In this document: positions 5,494 to 12,524 of the stretch, one piece after another | Numbering within the stretch: position 1 is the first letter of the stretch | Layout: each line of letters starts with the position of its first letter | Assembly (NCBI GenBank): GCA_913062655.1 | Contig: CAJXXO010000041.1 | Span: 1-13,171, forward strand | From: an uncultured Bacteroidota bacterium | GTDB lineage: Bacteria > Bacteroidota > Bacteroidia > Chitinophagales > S012-47 | DNA length: 13,171 nucleotides | Reading direction: 5' to 3' | Position numbers and translations under genes: made by a program | The notes under the pieces: model-generated | What the model saw: the letters and a program-made list of their open reading frames with translations, nothing else | Told to the model about the DNA's origin: nothing | The model's database searches: none

Positions 5494-6861
5494 ATGAGCC
5501 TGAAGTCAATCAACCCTGCAACAGGACAAGTACTAACCACCGTTCGGGAGGAGAGTAGTAAAACGGTACAGGAAAAAATAGAAAAGGCGCAGGAAGCCTT
5601 TCAGGAGTGGAAGAAAAAGGCCATTCCGGTACGTGCCAAGCACCTTCGCGCAGCGGCTGACCTGCTTAGGGAGCGAAAACAGCAATATGCACGCCTGATC
5701 ACGGAGGAAATGGGCAAGCCCATAGCACAAAGTCATGCAGAAATCGAAAAGTGCGCCTGGGTCTGTGACTATTATGCGGAACATGCAAAGATGATCCTCA
5801 AAGATGAGGTGATCAAAACAGAGGCCCCGAATAGTTATGTGAGTTTTGAACCATTGGGGGTAGTATTGGCTGTTATGCCCTGGAATTTTCCCTTCTGGCA
5901 GGTGTTTCGTTTTGCAGCTCCGGCTCTCGTTGCCGGTAATGTAGGTCTATTGAAACACGCCTCTAATGTGCCACAGTGTGCACAGGCCATTGAGGAAGTA
6001 TGGCGCGATGCAGCCTTGCCGCCTCACGCTTTTCAAGCCTTATTTGTCTCCTCCGGCAAGGTGAAGCGTATCATTGAGCACCCTCATATAGTGGCGGTAA
6101 CACTTACCGGTAGTGAATACGCAGGCAGCAAAGTAGCCGAGGTGGCCGGTCGTAATATCAAGAAAACGGTGCTGGAGCTGGGCGGAAGCGATCCCTTCAT
6201 TGTATTGAAAGAAGCCAACCTCAAAGAGGCGGCTAAGGTGGCAGTACAGTCGAGAATGATCAACAATGGTCAGAGTTGTATCGCGGCCAAACGCATCATT
6301 GTAGAGGAGAGCATTGCCAAAAGTTTTCTCGCCTTGCTTGAAAAAGAAATCAAAGCACTGAAAGTGGGCGATCCACAACAGCAAGACACACAGATTGGGC
6401 CGCTGGCCAGAGAGGAATTTATAAAGGACCTGAATGATCTGGTGCGGGGGTCTGTGAAAAAGGGTGCCAAGGTGATATTGGGCTCCGAACCCAGCAAGCG
6501 AAAGGGCTATTTTTATAAACCTTCGCTAATATCGGGGGTGAAACCGGGTATGCCCTTGTTTGATAAGGAAAGCTTTGGGCCGGTTTTGCCAGTTATCCTC
6601 GCCAAGGATGAGGAAGAGGCTATTTCGCTCGCCAATCAATCCGACTATGGGCTGGGTGGAGCTATCTGGACAGAAAACAAAGAGCTGGCACAACGGTTGG
6701 TTAAACAGCTTCAGGTTGGTAGTGTGGCCGTAAACGGTATGGTAGCCAGTGATCCCCGCATACCTTTCGGTGGCATAAAGCGGAGTGGATACGGCCGGGA
6801 GTTGAGTCATTTTGGCGTAAAGGAATTCGTAAACATAAAATCCGTAGTTTTCCATAATTAA
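5494..6861 (+). CDS. NAD(P)-dependent succinate-semialdehyde dehydrogenase family protein
   Basis: 455 aa, the length of the short Sad/GabD-like aldehyde dehydrogenases. It oxidises an aldehyde to the acid with NAD(P); succinate semialdehyde is the usual annotated substrate for this subfamily, but specificity is inferred. The core motifs are intact: MPWNFPFWQVFRF at 128-140 (Asn131), Lys154 in LLKHAS, the Rossmann turn TLTGSEYAG at 203-211, the general base Glu228 in LELGG, and the catalytic Cys262 in NNGQSCIAAKR. The C-terminal region has FDKESFGPVLPV and the IPFGGIKRSGYGRELSHFG block. Its stop overlaps the next start as TAATG. With the upstream thioesterase it may form a small acyl/aldehyde catabolic unit. 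Confidence 0.92.
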   Translation: MSLKSINPATGQVLTTVREESSKTVQEKIEKAQEAFQEWKKKAIPVRAKHLRAAADLLRERKQQYARLITEEMGKPIAQSHAEIEKCAWVCDYYAEHAKMILKDEVIKTEAPNSYVSFEPLGVVLAVMPWNFPFWQVFRFAAPALVAGNVGLLKHASNVPQCAQAIEEVWRDAALPPHAFQALFVSSGKVKRIIEHPHIVAVTLTGSEYAGSKVAEVAGRNIKKTVLELGGSDPFIVLKEANLKEAAKVAVQSRMINNGQSCIAAKRIIVEESIAKSFLALLEKEIKALKVGDPQQQDTQIGPLAREEFIKDLNDLVRGSVKKGAKVILGSEPSKRKGYFYKPSLISGVKPGMPLFDKESFGPVLPVILAKDEEEAISLANQSDYGLGGAIWTENKELAQRLVKQLQVGSVAVNGMVASDPRIPFGGIKRSGYGRELSHFGVKEFVNIKSVVFHN

Positions 6862-7328
6862 TGGACAATATTGGTGAAATAGCATACCTCATTATTGTGG
6901 CCTTGATCTTCCTGGCACAGACCCTATTTGGCAAAAAGAAGAAACCGAGCCAAAAGGGTGGAAGGGAGCGCAAAAGTGAACCGGCCAAAGATCCTATGGA
7001 GGAGATTTTTGGGGATTTCTTCGGGCGTGAAGAGGCGGAAAAACCGCAACCGGATTATGGTGAGCGAGCCGAAGAGAACGAGCCTTTTATCAATGAGCCC
7101 TATCATGAGGATGGTAGGGTAATCTCAACAGAACGGGAAGTAGCCAACAATCCTTACCAAGAGTACAACCAACGGAAAGAAAAGAATAAGCGCAGCGATA
7201 AGGGCCTCGAATTCAACTCCCCTCACTTACAAGTCGAACAGTTGGATGATGACGAAGAAGGCCACGCTATTGACCTTCGGGAAGCGGTTATCCACCAAAT
7301 CATTTTAGAGCGTAAGTTCAAGATCTGA
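6861..7328 (+). CDS. Small membrane-anchored acidic protein, unknown function
   Basis: 155 aa. Residues 4-23 (IGEIAYLIIVALIFLAQTLF) form one N-terminal transmembrane helix, followed at once by a basic KKKK stretch, so the rest should face the cytoplasm. The body is low-complexity and charged, with DPMEEIFGDFFGREE near 46-60, and is probably disordered. The C-terminus ends in a short helix, DLREAVIHQIILERKFKI, resembling the conserved tail (LKKAVIYSEILNRKY-like) that I recall from a widespread uncharacterised Bacteroidota family. The ATG overlaps the dehydrogenase stop by one base, so translation is likely coupled. The stop lies one base from the stop of the convergent aspartate kinase gene. 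No function can be assigned. Confidence 0.8.
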   Translation: MDNIGEIAYLIIVALIFLAQTLFGKKKKPSQKGGRERKSEPAKDPMEEIFGDFFGREEAEKPQPDYGERAEENEPFINEPYHEDGRVISTEREVANNPYQEYNQRKEKNKRSDKGLEFNSPHLQVEQLDDDEEGHAIDLREAVIHQIILERKFKI

Positions 7329-7329
7329 T

Positions 7330-8589
7330 TCACTCCTTCAGCAGCAGTTGTGCCGTGTTGCGCATCCTTTCTTCCAATATCACTTGACCACTCTGTTTCA
7401 TCTGGTGCAAAAGGTCCTCGTTGTAATATCGCAATGTGATCATTTTCAATGGAAAATCGTGTCTTACTTCAAACTTTGCATCAAGACCCTCCAGCAATCG
7501 ATTTAGCTTCCGTTCATCGCGGTCAAAAGATATCCGCAAGCTGATTGCTGAATTTTGTACCAGGTTCATTTTCACTTTCGACCGGGCAAACTGATCATAG
7601 ATGTAACTCAGGTGATCTTCGGCAATAAAGGAATAATCGAGCGTGGACAATTGCAGTAACACCTGATTGGGCTTTACCACAATCATGGGTGGAATGAAGG
7701 AAAACTCCGACTGGTCTTTAATGATGGTGCCTTCACCCTTCGGCTCAATAAAAGACTTCACGTAGAGCGGAATCTTCTTTTTCTGCAGCGGTTGTATCGT
7801 CTTCGGGTGGATGACCTTGGCCCCGAAATAGGTCATTTCAATAGCATCCTTATAAGACAGGTAGTCAATTTTGGTTACCGATTCGAAGTAGCGGGGATCG
7901 GCATTCAATACGCCCGGTACGTCTTTCCAAATCATAACCGCCTCTGCAGGCAGGCAATAGGCCAATATGGATGCTGTGTAGTCAGACCCTTCTCGACCGA
8001 GTGTGGTGGTCAACCCATTACCTGTACCCCCTAGAAACCCCTGTGTGATTACATGCTGTTGATTGAGATGGGGAAGCAGTTGCTCCTGTACCGCTGCTGT
8101 GGTCAACTGCCAATCTACCCGGCCATCGCGAAAGTTGTCATCGGTACGAATAATAGGCCGAATGTCCATCCACTGATTGGTGACGCCATGTTGATTAAGG
8201 TACAGGCTGACCAACTTTGTACTGAGCAATTCACCCAGGCTCACCACCTGATCATAGAGCTGGTCATAGGGCAGTGCATCAGCCTGCTTTAGGTATGGTT
8301 CAACACTTTCGATAAGGGCTGGCAACTGCTCAGCGTAGGCATCACCCACCTTATCGCCAAGTCCCTTGGCTAGTTGCAAGTGTTGATTGAGGATCTCTTG
8401 TAGTTGCTGAAATGCCCCCTGTTTGTCCCTGGTAGCCGTATCTACTACCTGCTCGAGGGCATTGGTGGTTTTGCCACTGGCAGAAATAACAATCACCAAG
8501 TCCTCCGAAAAGGACTCGATGATGTCTTTTATGTTATGTATGGCCTCCGCATGCTTGATGGAGGCCCCACCAAACTTGAATACTTTCAT
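7330..8589 (-). CDS. lysC: Aspartate kinase (monofunctional)
   Basis: 419 aa. It phosphorylates aspartate to aspartyl-4-phosphate, the first step towards lysine, threonine, methionine and diaminopimelate. The amino acid kinase domain (about 1-280) shows KFGGAS at 5-10, VSLGELLST at 116-124 and FLGGTGNGLTTTLGREGSD at 185-203. The remaining 130 or so residues are the ACT regulatory region that usually senses end product; which amino acid inhibits it is not visible. There is no homoserine dehydrogenase domain. The ATG at 8589-8587 gives the typical MKVFKFGGAS start. It stands as a single gene with a strong promoter match whose leader carries an inverted repeat. The symbol is by family; paralogues elsewhere could carry other names. 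Confidence 0.93.
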   Translation of the reverse strand: MKVFKFGGASIKHAEAIHNIKDIIESFSEDLVIVISASGKTTNALEQVVDTATRDKQGAFQQLQEILNQHLQLAKGLGDKVGDAYAEQLPALIESVEPYLKQADALPYDQLYDQVVSLGELLSTKLVSLYLNQHGVTNQWMDIRPIIRTDDNFRDGRVDWQLTTAAVQEQLLPHLNQQHVITQGFLGGTGNGLTTTLGREGSDYTASILAYCLPAEAVMIWKDVPGVLNADPRYFESVTKIDYLSYKDAIEMTYFGAKVIHPKTIQPLQKKKIPLYVKSFIEPKGEGTIIKDQSEFSFIPPMIVVKPNQVLLQLSTLDYSFIAEDHLSYIYDQFARSKVKMNLVQNSAISLRISFDRDERKLNRLLEGLDAKFEVRHDFPLKMITLRYYNEDLLHQMKQSGQVILEERMRNTAQLLLKE

Positions 8590-8609
8590 TGTCGGGCATT
8601 AAGCCGACA
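8590..8609. promoter_or_regulatory. Inverted repeat abutting the aspartate kinase start
   Basis: TGTCGG (8590-8595) and CCGACA (8604-8609) form a 6-bp inverted repeat with an 8-nt centre. It fills the space between the -7 box and the ATG and covers the expected transcription start. It could be a repressor operator or, if included in the message, a small hairpin over the translation start. Confidence 0.4.
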
Positions 8610-8637
8610 AATTTACACTACTACATGGAGAAACCAA
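8608..8637 (-). promoter_or_regulatory. Promoter of the aspartate kinase gene
   Basis: On the minus strand: TTG at 8637-8635, 19-nt spacer, then TAAATTTG at 8615-8608, an exact TAnnTTTG. This is the best Bacteroidota promoter match in the window. The -33 element lies inside the last codons of the upstream gene. The predicted leader is about 13 nt. Confidence 0.62.
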
Positions 8638-9142
8638 CCGCTAAACCCGCGCGCAAGAAGAAGCGGGAGTCGTATTGCATGGTTTCATTGCTGGATTGCA
8701 GGGTGATGGTAAAGTCGAGGGGTATGCGCTTAAATAAGTACTCCTGCACACCTAAACCAAAATTGTAAGAAAATTGACTTTCAAAGTCCATTCCGGTACC
8801 CACCTGGATGTAACCGTGCTCCATCGGTGCAACCGGGTACAAGCGGTGGTTAACCTCTACTGCCTGGTGGGGTTTGATATTGGCATAGGCCACATTTGTC
8901 TCTAATTCGTAGCCATCGTGGCTGAGCAAACTGATGCTGATTGAGTAGCGGTCGCCAATACGTTGCTCCAAGGTGAAAGCCTTGGCATTAAAGCCTTGGG
9001 AAGCGATAGGCGACCACTTTAGGGCCGTGGTTGGTGAGTCATAAAATGGACCGGAGCCGAAGAAGGTCCGCTTACATTCTACTTGGGCACGTGCGCCAAC
9101 AGCGAGTAGCAGCACGGTGGTCAAAATCATTAGCTTTTTCAT
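8621..9142 (-). CDS. Small secreted putative beta-barrel protein (paralogue of 9697-10254)
   Basis: 173 aa with a clear signal peptide (MKKLMILTTVLLLAVGARAQ, cleavage likely after ARA). The mature part of about 153 residues alternates polar and hydrophobic residues in short strands, for example YSISISLLSHDG, YIQVGTGMDF and FLRAGLAVGF, as in small outer-membrane barrels. It ends at GFSM, just after the last strand. Its C-terminal block IPLDFTITLQSSNETMQYDS and following FLRAGLAVGF align with LPIDLGIAMQTRNATENYDS and FLRIHLGIGLAF of the gene at 9697-10254. Function unknown; outer-membrane location is inference. It has its own -7 box. Confidence 0.72.
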   Translation of the reverse strand: MKKLMILTTVLLLAVGARAQVECKRTFFGSGPFYDSPTTALKWSPIASQGFNAKAFTLEQRIGDRYSISISLLSHDGYELETNVAYANIKPHQAVEVNHRLYPVAPMEHGYIQVGTGMDFESQFSYNFGLGVQEYLFKRIPLDFTITLQSSNETMQYDSRFFLRAGLAVGFSM

Positions 9143-9164
9143 AGTGGTGGTTGTTTATCGGTTA

Positions 9165-9172
9165 CAAACATA
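9165..9172 (-). promoter_or_regulatory. -7 element of the 9142 gene
   Basis: TATGTTTG on the minus strand (9172-9165) matches TAnnTTTG exactly and lies 22 nt before the start at 9142. No TTG is seen at the -33 spacing. Confidence 0.42.
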
Positions 9173-9245
9173 CCACCGTGTAGCAATGACATCTGAGCTA
9201 ATAGGCGGGTGTAAGATTTTTAACGATGAATGACCGTTTTGGGGC

Positions 9246-9263
9246 CGCTGAATGGCATCAGCG
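9246..9263. terminator. Hairpin at the 3' end of the GNAT gene
   Basis: CGCTGA (9246-9251), a 6-nt loop and TCAGCG (9258-9263) form a perfect 6-bp stem that includes the GNAT stop codon. It is followed by no T-run in the minus direction; TTTT follows it only on the plus strand, where no gene precedes it. Intrinsic termination is therefore doubtful; a 3'-end stabilising stem is possible. Confidence 0.25.
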
Positions 9264-9707
9264 TTTTAGGAAATACTTGCAATCCACCCATGTGGTGTCC
9301 TTGTGTATAGGAAACTGCTCATAAAATGCAATCGCAGGTGTGTTCCAGTCTAGCACTTGCCACTTGGCAAAACTACAGCCTCTTTCTGTAGCTATACCAA
9401 TCGCCTTTTCGAAAAGCTGACGACCTATTCCTTTTCTTCGATGAGTGGAGGTGACCATGAAATCTTCGATGTAAAGAAAAGGCCCTTTCCAGGTAGAATA
9501 ACCCTCATAGAATAGCAGCATGCCTACCACTTCGTTGTCAACTTCTGCTACTATCGCCTCAAATTGCTGTGCTATAAAATGTGCTTTCAGTTGATCCACC
9601 GTTACCACATGCTCTTCCGGTGCTTTTTCATAAATGGCCAACTCATGGATCAGGGTATGCATAGCGGTCATATCTTCCAATGTCGCCCAACGGATACTAC
9701 TCATCAT
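9258..9707 (-). CDS. GNAT family N-acetyltransferase (SSAT/thialysine type)
   Basis: 149 aa from the ATG at 9707 (an ATG at 9704 is equally possible; the frame extends to 9740 but only inside the upstream gene). The acetyl-CoA pyrophosphate loop is RRKGIGRQL at 90-98, preceded by the strand FLYIEDFMVT. The C-terminal part, WQVLDWNTPAIAFYEQF at 116-132, is typical of the spermidine/spermine or thialysine acetyltransferase subgroup. It transfers acetyl from acetyl-CoA to a small amine or other acceptor in the cytoplasm; the acceptor is unknown. Its start overlaps the stop of the upstream putative barrel gene by about 11 nt, implying one message. Confidence 0.87.
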   Translation of the reverse strand: MMSSIRWATLEDMTAMHTLIHELAIYEKAPEEHVVTVDQLKAHFIAQQFEAIVAEVDNEVVGMLLFYEGYSTWKGPFLYIEDFMVTSTHRRKGIGRQLFEKAIGIATERGCSFAKWQVLDWNTPAIAFYEQFPIHKDTTWVDCKYFLKR

Positions 9708-10254
9708 TATCAGGTTGTAGTTTTGGAAATGCCAAGCCAATACCGAGGTGAATGCGCAAAAACAAAGGTGAATCGTAATTCTCGGTAGCGTTTCGTGTCT
9801 GCATAGCTATGCCCAGGTCAATGGGCAGCCGGCCCCAAGGCAGGCCTTGCCAGCCCAATATGGCGCCTACAGCACCAGTACCCTCTGAGGTGATGTTGAA
9901 TAGTGGACCCATGTAAATGGGTTGAAACACCTGAATCGGGTAAAAGCGTGGCTGCAATTCCAACCGCCAATGAGCGGGGATGGCAATATCACCCACTTCA
10001 TCTGGAATTTGTTCGCTCATATACCGTACGGAGGCGAGCAAGGAGAAGTGGGGTAATCCCAACCCTGTTTCATATTGCACGACTGCTCCGGCTGGCCGAC
10101 CTTCGTAAATAGTGGGGGCTACTTTGATCAGGTGTTGTTCACCCAGCCGGTAGGGCCATTGATCGGGAGAAGTGTCAGATGTGTCGGATTGTGCAACAGA
10201 CAGGTGAGCCCAACCGCATAGCCATCCGATACAAAGGAGCAGGGTTTTCGGCAT
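9697..10254 (-). CDS. Secreted putative beta-barrel protein (paralogue of 8621-9142)
   Basis: 185 aa from the ATG at 10254-10252. The frame extends to 10323, but MPKTLLLCIGWLCGWAHLSVAQ is a good signal peptide with cleavage after SVA, whereas the upstream codons are basic and run into the divergent fbp promoter. The mature protein has alternating strands (VVQYETGLGL, FSLLASVRYM, YMGPLFNITSE, IDLGIAMQ, FLRIHLGIGLAF), suggesting a small outer-membrane barrel. The C-terminal half resembles the product of 8621-9142. Unlike that protein it carries a short polar tail (PKLQPDNDE) after the last strand. It overlaps the GNAT gene start. It is divergent from fbp across 92 nt. Function unknown. Confidence 0.7.
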   Translation of the reverse strand: MPKTLLLCIGWLCGWAHLSVAQSDTSDTSPDQWPYRLGEQHLIKVAPTIYEGRPAGAVVQYETGLGLPHFSLLASVRYMSEQIPDEVGDIAIPAHWRLELQPRFYPIQVFQPIYMGPLFNITSEGTGAVGAILGWQGLPWGRLPIDLGIAMQTRNATENYDSPLFLRIHLGIGLAFPKLQPDNDE

Positions 10255-10295
10255 AGCCAGTATTTGTGGATGTAAAGTACGGTAAAACCTAGGAA

Positions 10296-10325
10296 TTGAC
10301 CGATATTTGCAGACAGGTACCATTG
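10296..10325 (+). promoter_or_regulatory. Promoter of fbp
   Basis: TTG (10296-10298), 19-nt spacer and TACCATTG (10318-10325) follow the Bacteroidota layout with one mismatch in the -7 box. The start codon is 21 nt downstream. The same octamer precedes the aldehyde dehydrogenase gene at 5469. Confidence 0.5.
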
Positions 10326-10346
10326 TAGAACCCCTTAAGGACTGAC

Positions 10347-11354
10347 ATGAATAATGTTACGGTGCTGGATGAGTTTATCATCAAGCGACAAAGTGAGTTT
10401 CCTTTTGCTTCTGGTGATTTATCAAAACTACTCCGCGATATCTCCCTGGCGGCTAAGATCATCCACCGTGAGGTAAATAAGGCCGGGCTGGTAGATATTC
10501 TTGGCGTTACAGACAACACCAACGTACATGGTGAAACAGTGAAGAAGCTGGATGAATTTGCCAATACCCAACTGCTGAATGCTTTGCAGGTAAGCGGCAA
10601 GTGTTGTGGCATCGCGTCAGAAGAGGAAGAAGACTTTGTGGTGGTAGACAATGAAGTATCCAAGGAAGCCAAATACGTTGTGCTTTTTGACCCTTTGGAT
10701 GGCTCATCCAATATCGATGTGAATGTGAGTATTGGTACCATCTTCAGCATTTACCGGAGGGTAAGCGAAAGTGGGCCCTGCCGATTAAGCGATCTGCTGC
10801 AAAAAGGCGCCAAACAGGTGGCAGCCGGTTATATCATTTATGGTTCTTCCACCATGATGGTCTATTCCACCGGTCACGGGGTGAATGGCTTTACACTTGA
10901 TCCTTCCATTGGTGAGTTTTGCTTGTCGCACCCCAACATCCGGATTCCCGAATTTGCCAAAACCTACAGCATCAATCAGGGTCAGTTCTTACTGTTAGCA
11001 GATGGGCTGAAGCAATACATCAATTATTGCCAAGAGACGGATGCAGCAACCGGTCGGCCGTATTCTATGCGATACATTGGCAGCTTTGTGGCTGATTTTC
11101 ATCGCAACCTGATCAATGGGGGCATTTTTATCTACCCCGCTTCTACAAAAAATCCGGAAGGAAAGCTGCGTCTTTTATATGAGTGCAACCCATTGGCCTA
11201 CATTGCAGAGCAAGCAGGCGGAAAAGCCACCACCGGTCAGGAAAGAATATTGGACATCGAGCCGCTGACGTTGCACCAACGTACGCCTATTTACATTGGC
11301 TCGGCCGGTATGGTACAACAAGCGGAGGCATTCCTGAACCCAACCGCTGAATAA
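10347..11354 (+). CDS. fbp: Class I fructose-1,6-bisphosphatase
   Basis: 335 aa, standard for class I. It hydrolyses fructose 1,6-bisphosphate to fructose 6-phosphate, the committed step of gluconeogenesis. The metal-binding motif FDPLDGSSNID is at 114-124, GIASEEEE at 88-95, the substrate-binding segment MRYIGSFVADFHRNLINGG at 241-259, and ECNPLAYIAEQAGGKA at 279-294. All key acidic residues are in place. First gene of a plus-strand run in which the gaps to the next genes are 13, 9 and 2 nt, so it is probably co-transcribed with three membrane proteins to which it has no obvious metabolic link. Confidence 0.96.
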   Translation: MNNVTVLDEFIIKRQSEFPFASGDLSKLLRDISLAAKIIHREVNKAGLVDILGVTDNTNVHGETVKKLDEFANTQLLNALQVSGKCCGIASEEEEDFVVVDNEVSKEAKYVVLFDPLDGSSNIDVNVSIGTIFSIYRRVSESGPCRLSDLLQKGAKQVAAGYIIYGSSTMMVYSTGHGVNGFTLDPSIGEFCLSHPNIRIPEFAKTYSINQGQFLLLADGLKQYINYCQETDAATGRPYSMRYIGSFVADFHRNLINGGIFIYPASTKNPEGKLRLLYECNPLAYIAEQAGGKATTGQERILDIEPLTLHQRTPIYIGSAGMVQQAEAFLNPTAE

Positions 11355-11367
11355 CTGTTTCGCGCTC

Positions 11368-11991
11368 ATGACTACTTACGAACCGCGCTCCTTGCAAATT
11401 GGTAAGATCCTCAATATTGGCCTTTTTCTTACCATGGGCGCCATCCTTGCTTTTGCAGTACGCTATATCTGGTCGCTCGCGGTAGGCGGAGAGGAAGCGA
11501 TTTTGCAATATTTGATGCTGAAGAGTTTTGCGGTTACGCTCATTCCATTTGTGATTGTTGTGTTGCTGTTTCTCGCTGCCCTTTGGGCCTATTCCTATTA
11601 TGTAGACCTGAATAATCTTTTTGACCGCTTCGAAAAGCATCCCAATGAGGCGATGTTCAGTGTATTAATACCCGTGTTTAATATCTACGGTATTGGGCGC
11701 ACCTTTTCGCGCGTTATCAATTTTCTGGACCGCTATGATGACGATGACGATGTGTATGCGTTGGGCATGCAGATGAAAATAGCCCTGGCTACTTTTTATG
11801 CCGGATTTGGTGGGGCGCTGATCTCTATTCTCTTCGGCATTACCATTCCCAGCGGTCCTGATATGGTTTGGAAAGCGACCGTTATTGTTTTCAATTTTGC
11901 CGAAATGGCGGTACTGCTCTTTACGCTCTTTGGGTTTTTCCTCATTGTGCGTGCCAATAGTCGATTGATTCGCTACCGGAATTCCTCCTAA
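11368..11991 (+). CDS. Four-helix membrane protein of unknown function
   Basis: 207 aa. Four hydrophobic segments are visible at about 13-35, 53-77, 137-160 and 170-195. Between the second and third lies a cytoplasmic or periplasmic loop with DLNNLFDRFEKHPNEAMFSV, a short hydrophobic LIPVFNIYGIGRTF (100-113), and an acidic DRYDDDDD run at 121-128. The NLFDRF...LIPVFNIY arrangement faintly recalls DUF4328-type small membrane proteins, but I do not claim membership. No catalytic motif is evident. It lies 13 nt after fbp and 9 nt before the methyltransferase gene. Confidence 0.75.
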   Translation: MTTYEPRSLQIGKILNIGLFLTMGAILAFAVRYIWSLAVGGEEAILQYLMLKSFAVTLIPFVIVVLLFLAALWAYSYYVDLNNLFDRFEKHPNEAMFSVLIPVFNIYGIGRTFSRVINFLDRYDDDDDVYALGMQMKIALATFYAGFGGALISILFGITIPSGPDMVWKATVIVFNFAEMAVLLFTLFGFFLIVRANSRLIRYRNSS

Positions 11992-12000
11992 TTTAGCTGT

Positions 12001-12522
12001 ATGTCAAATCGTCCTACGGTATTAGAGTGGTTGCTGGTAGGTATTCAGTTGGCCCTGTTTGTCTTCTACTTCGTTTCCCTAACGGCAGTCGATGCTTTTT
12101 TTAGCGATGTATTACAGATCATAGGGGGTGTTCCTATGGCAGTGGGGGCGGTTTTTGTCATTTGGGCACTCTTACAGCAGCGCCTGAACCTGTCTATTTT
12201 TCCCAGTCCAAAGGAAGATGGCCATTTGATCACCACAGGCGTATACAAGTGGGTCCGCCATCCGATTTATGCCGGTATTTTGTTTGTGGCCTTTGGGTAT
12301 GCCATTTATGTGCAGTCTTTCTACAAGATCATCATTGCCCTTTTGCTGCTGATTTTATTCGAGTTGAAATCTACCTACGAAGAGCGGCTGCTGGAAGCCA
12401 AGTTTCCGGCTTATGGGCAGTATAAATTGAACACCGGTAAGTTTTTCCCGTTGCAGATTCGGTGGCGGAAGGAAGAAGTGGCGTTTGACATTGAAACAAC
12501 GAAAGACGAAAACGAAGCCTGA
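12001..12522 (+). CDS. Isoprenylcysteine carboxyl methyltransferase (ICMT)-like membrane methyltransferase
   Basis: 173 aa integral membrane protein with hydrophobic segments at about 9-29, 37-59, 86-104 and 108-122. The SAM-binding signature of the ICMT/phospholipid methyltransferase superfamily is present: TTGVYKWVRHPIYAG at 78-92 (the RHPxYxG motif) and EERLLEAKFPAYGQY at 127-141. Bacterial members methylate lipids, isoprenoids or small molecules at the membrane; true prenyl-protein substrates are not expected, so the substrate is unknown. The C-terminal 20 or so residues are charged and probably disordered. Starts 9 nt after the preceding gene. Confidence 0.85.
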   Translation: MSNRPTVLEWLLVGIQLALFVFYFVSLTAVDAFFSDVLQIIGGVPMAVGAVFVIWALLQQRLNLSIFPSPKEDGHLITTGVYKWVRHPIYAGILFVAFGYAIYVQSFYKIIIALLLLILFELKSTYEERLLEAKFPAYGQYKLNTGKFFPLQIRWRKEEVAFDIETTKDENEA

Positions 12523-12524
12523 TT

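Noticed and set aside
7792..8292. Plus-strand open frames opposite aspartate kinase
   Set aside because: They have no recognisable domain and lie wholly within a well-supported enzyme gene; they are shadows of its codon bias.
9246..9263. Hairpin as a classical rho-independent terminator
   Set aside because: The stem is only 6 bp and lacks a T-run on the transcribed side; listed as a low-confidence feature only.
11728..11751. DDDDD run in the four-helix protein as a calcium-binding site
   Set aside because: The acidic run (DRYDDDDD) lacks the spacing of an EF-hand or other known calcium loop; it is probably just a charged loop.
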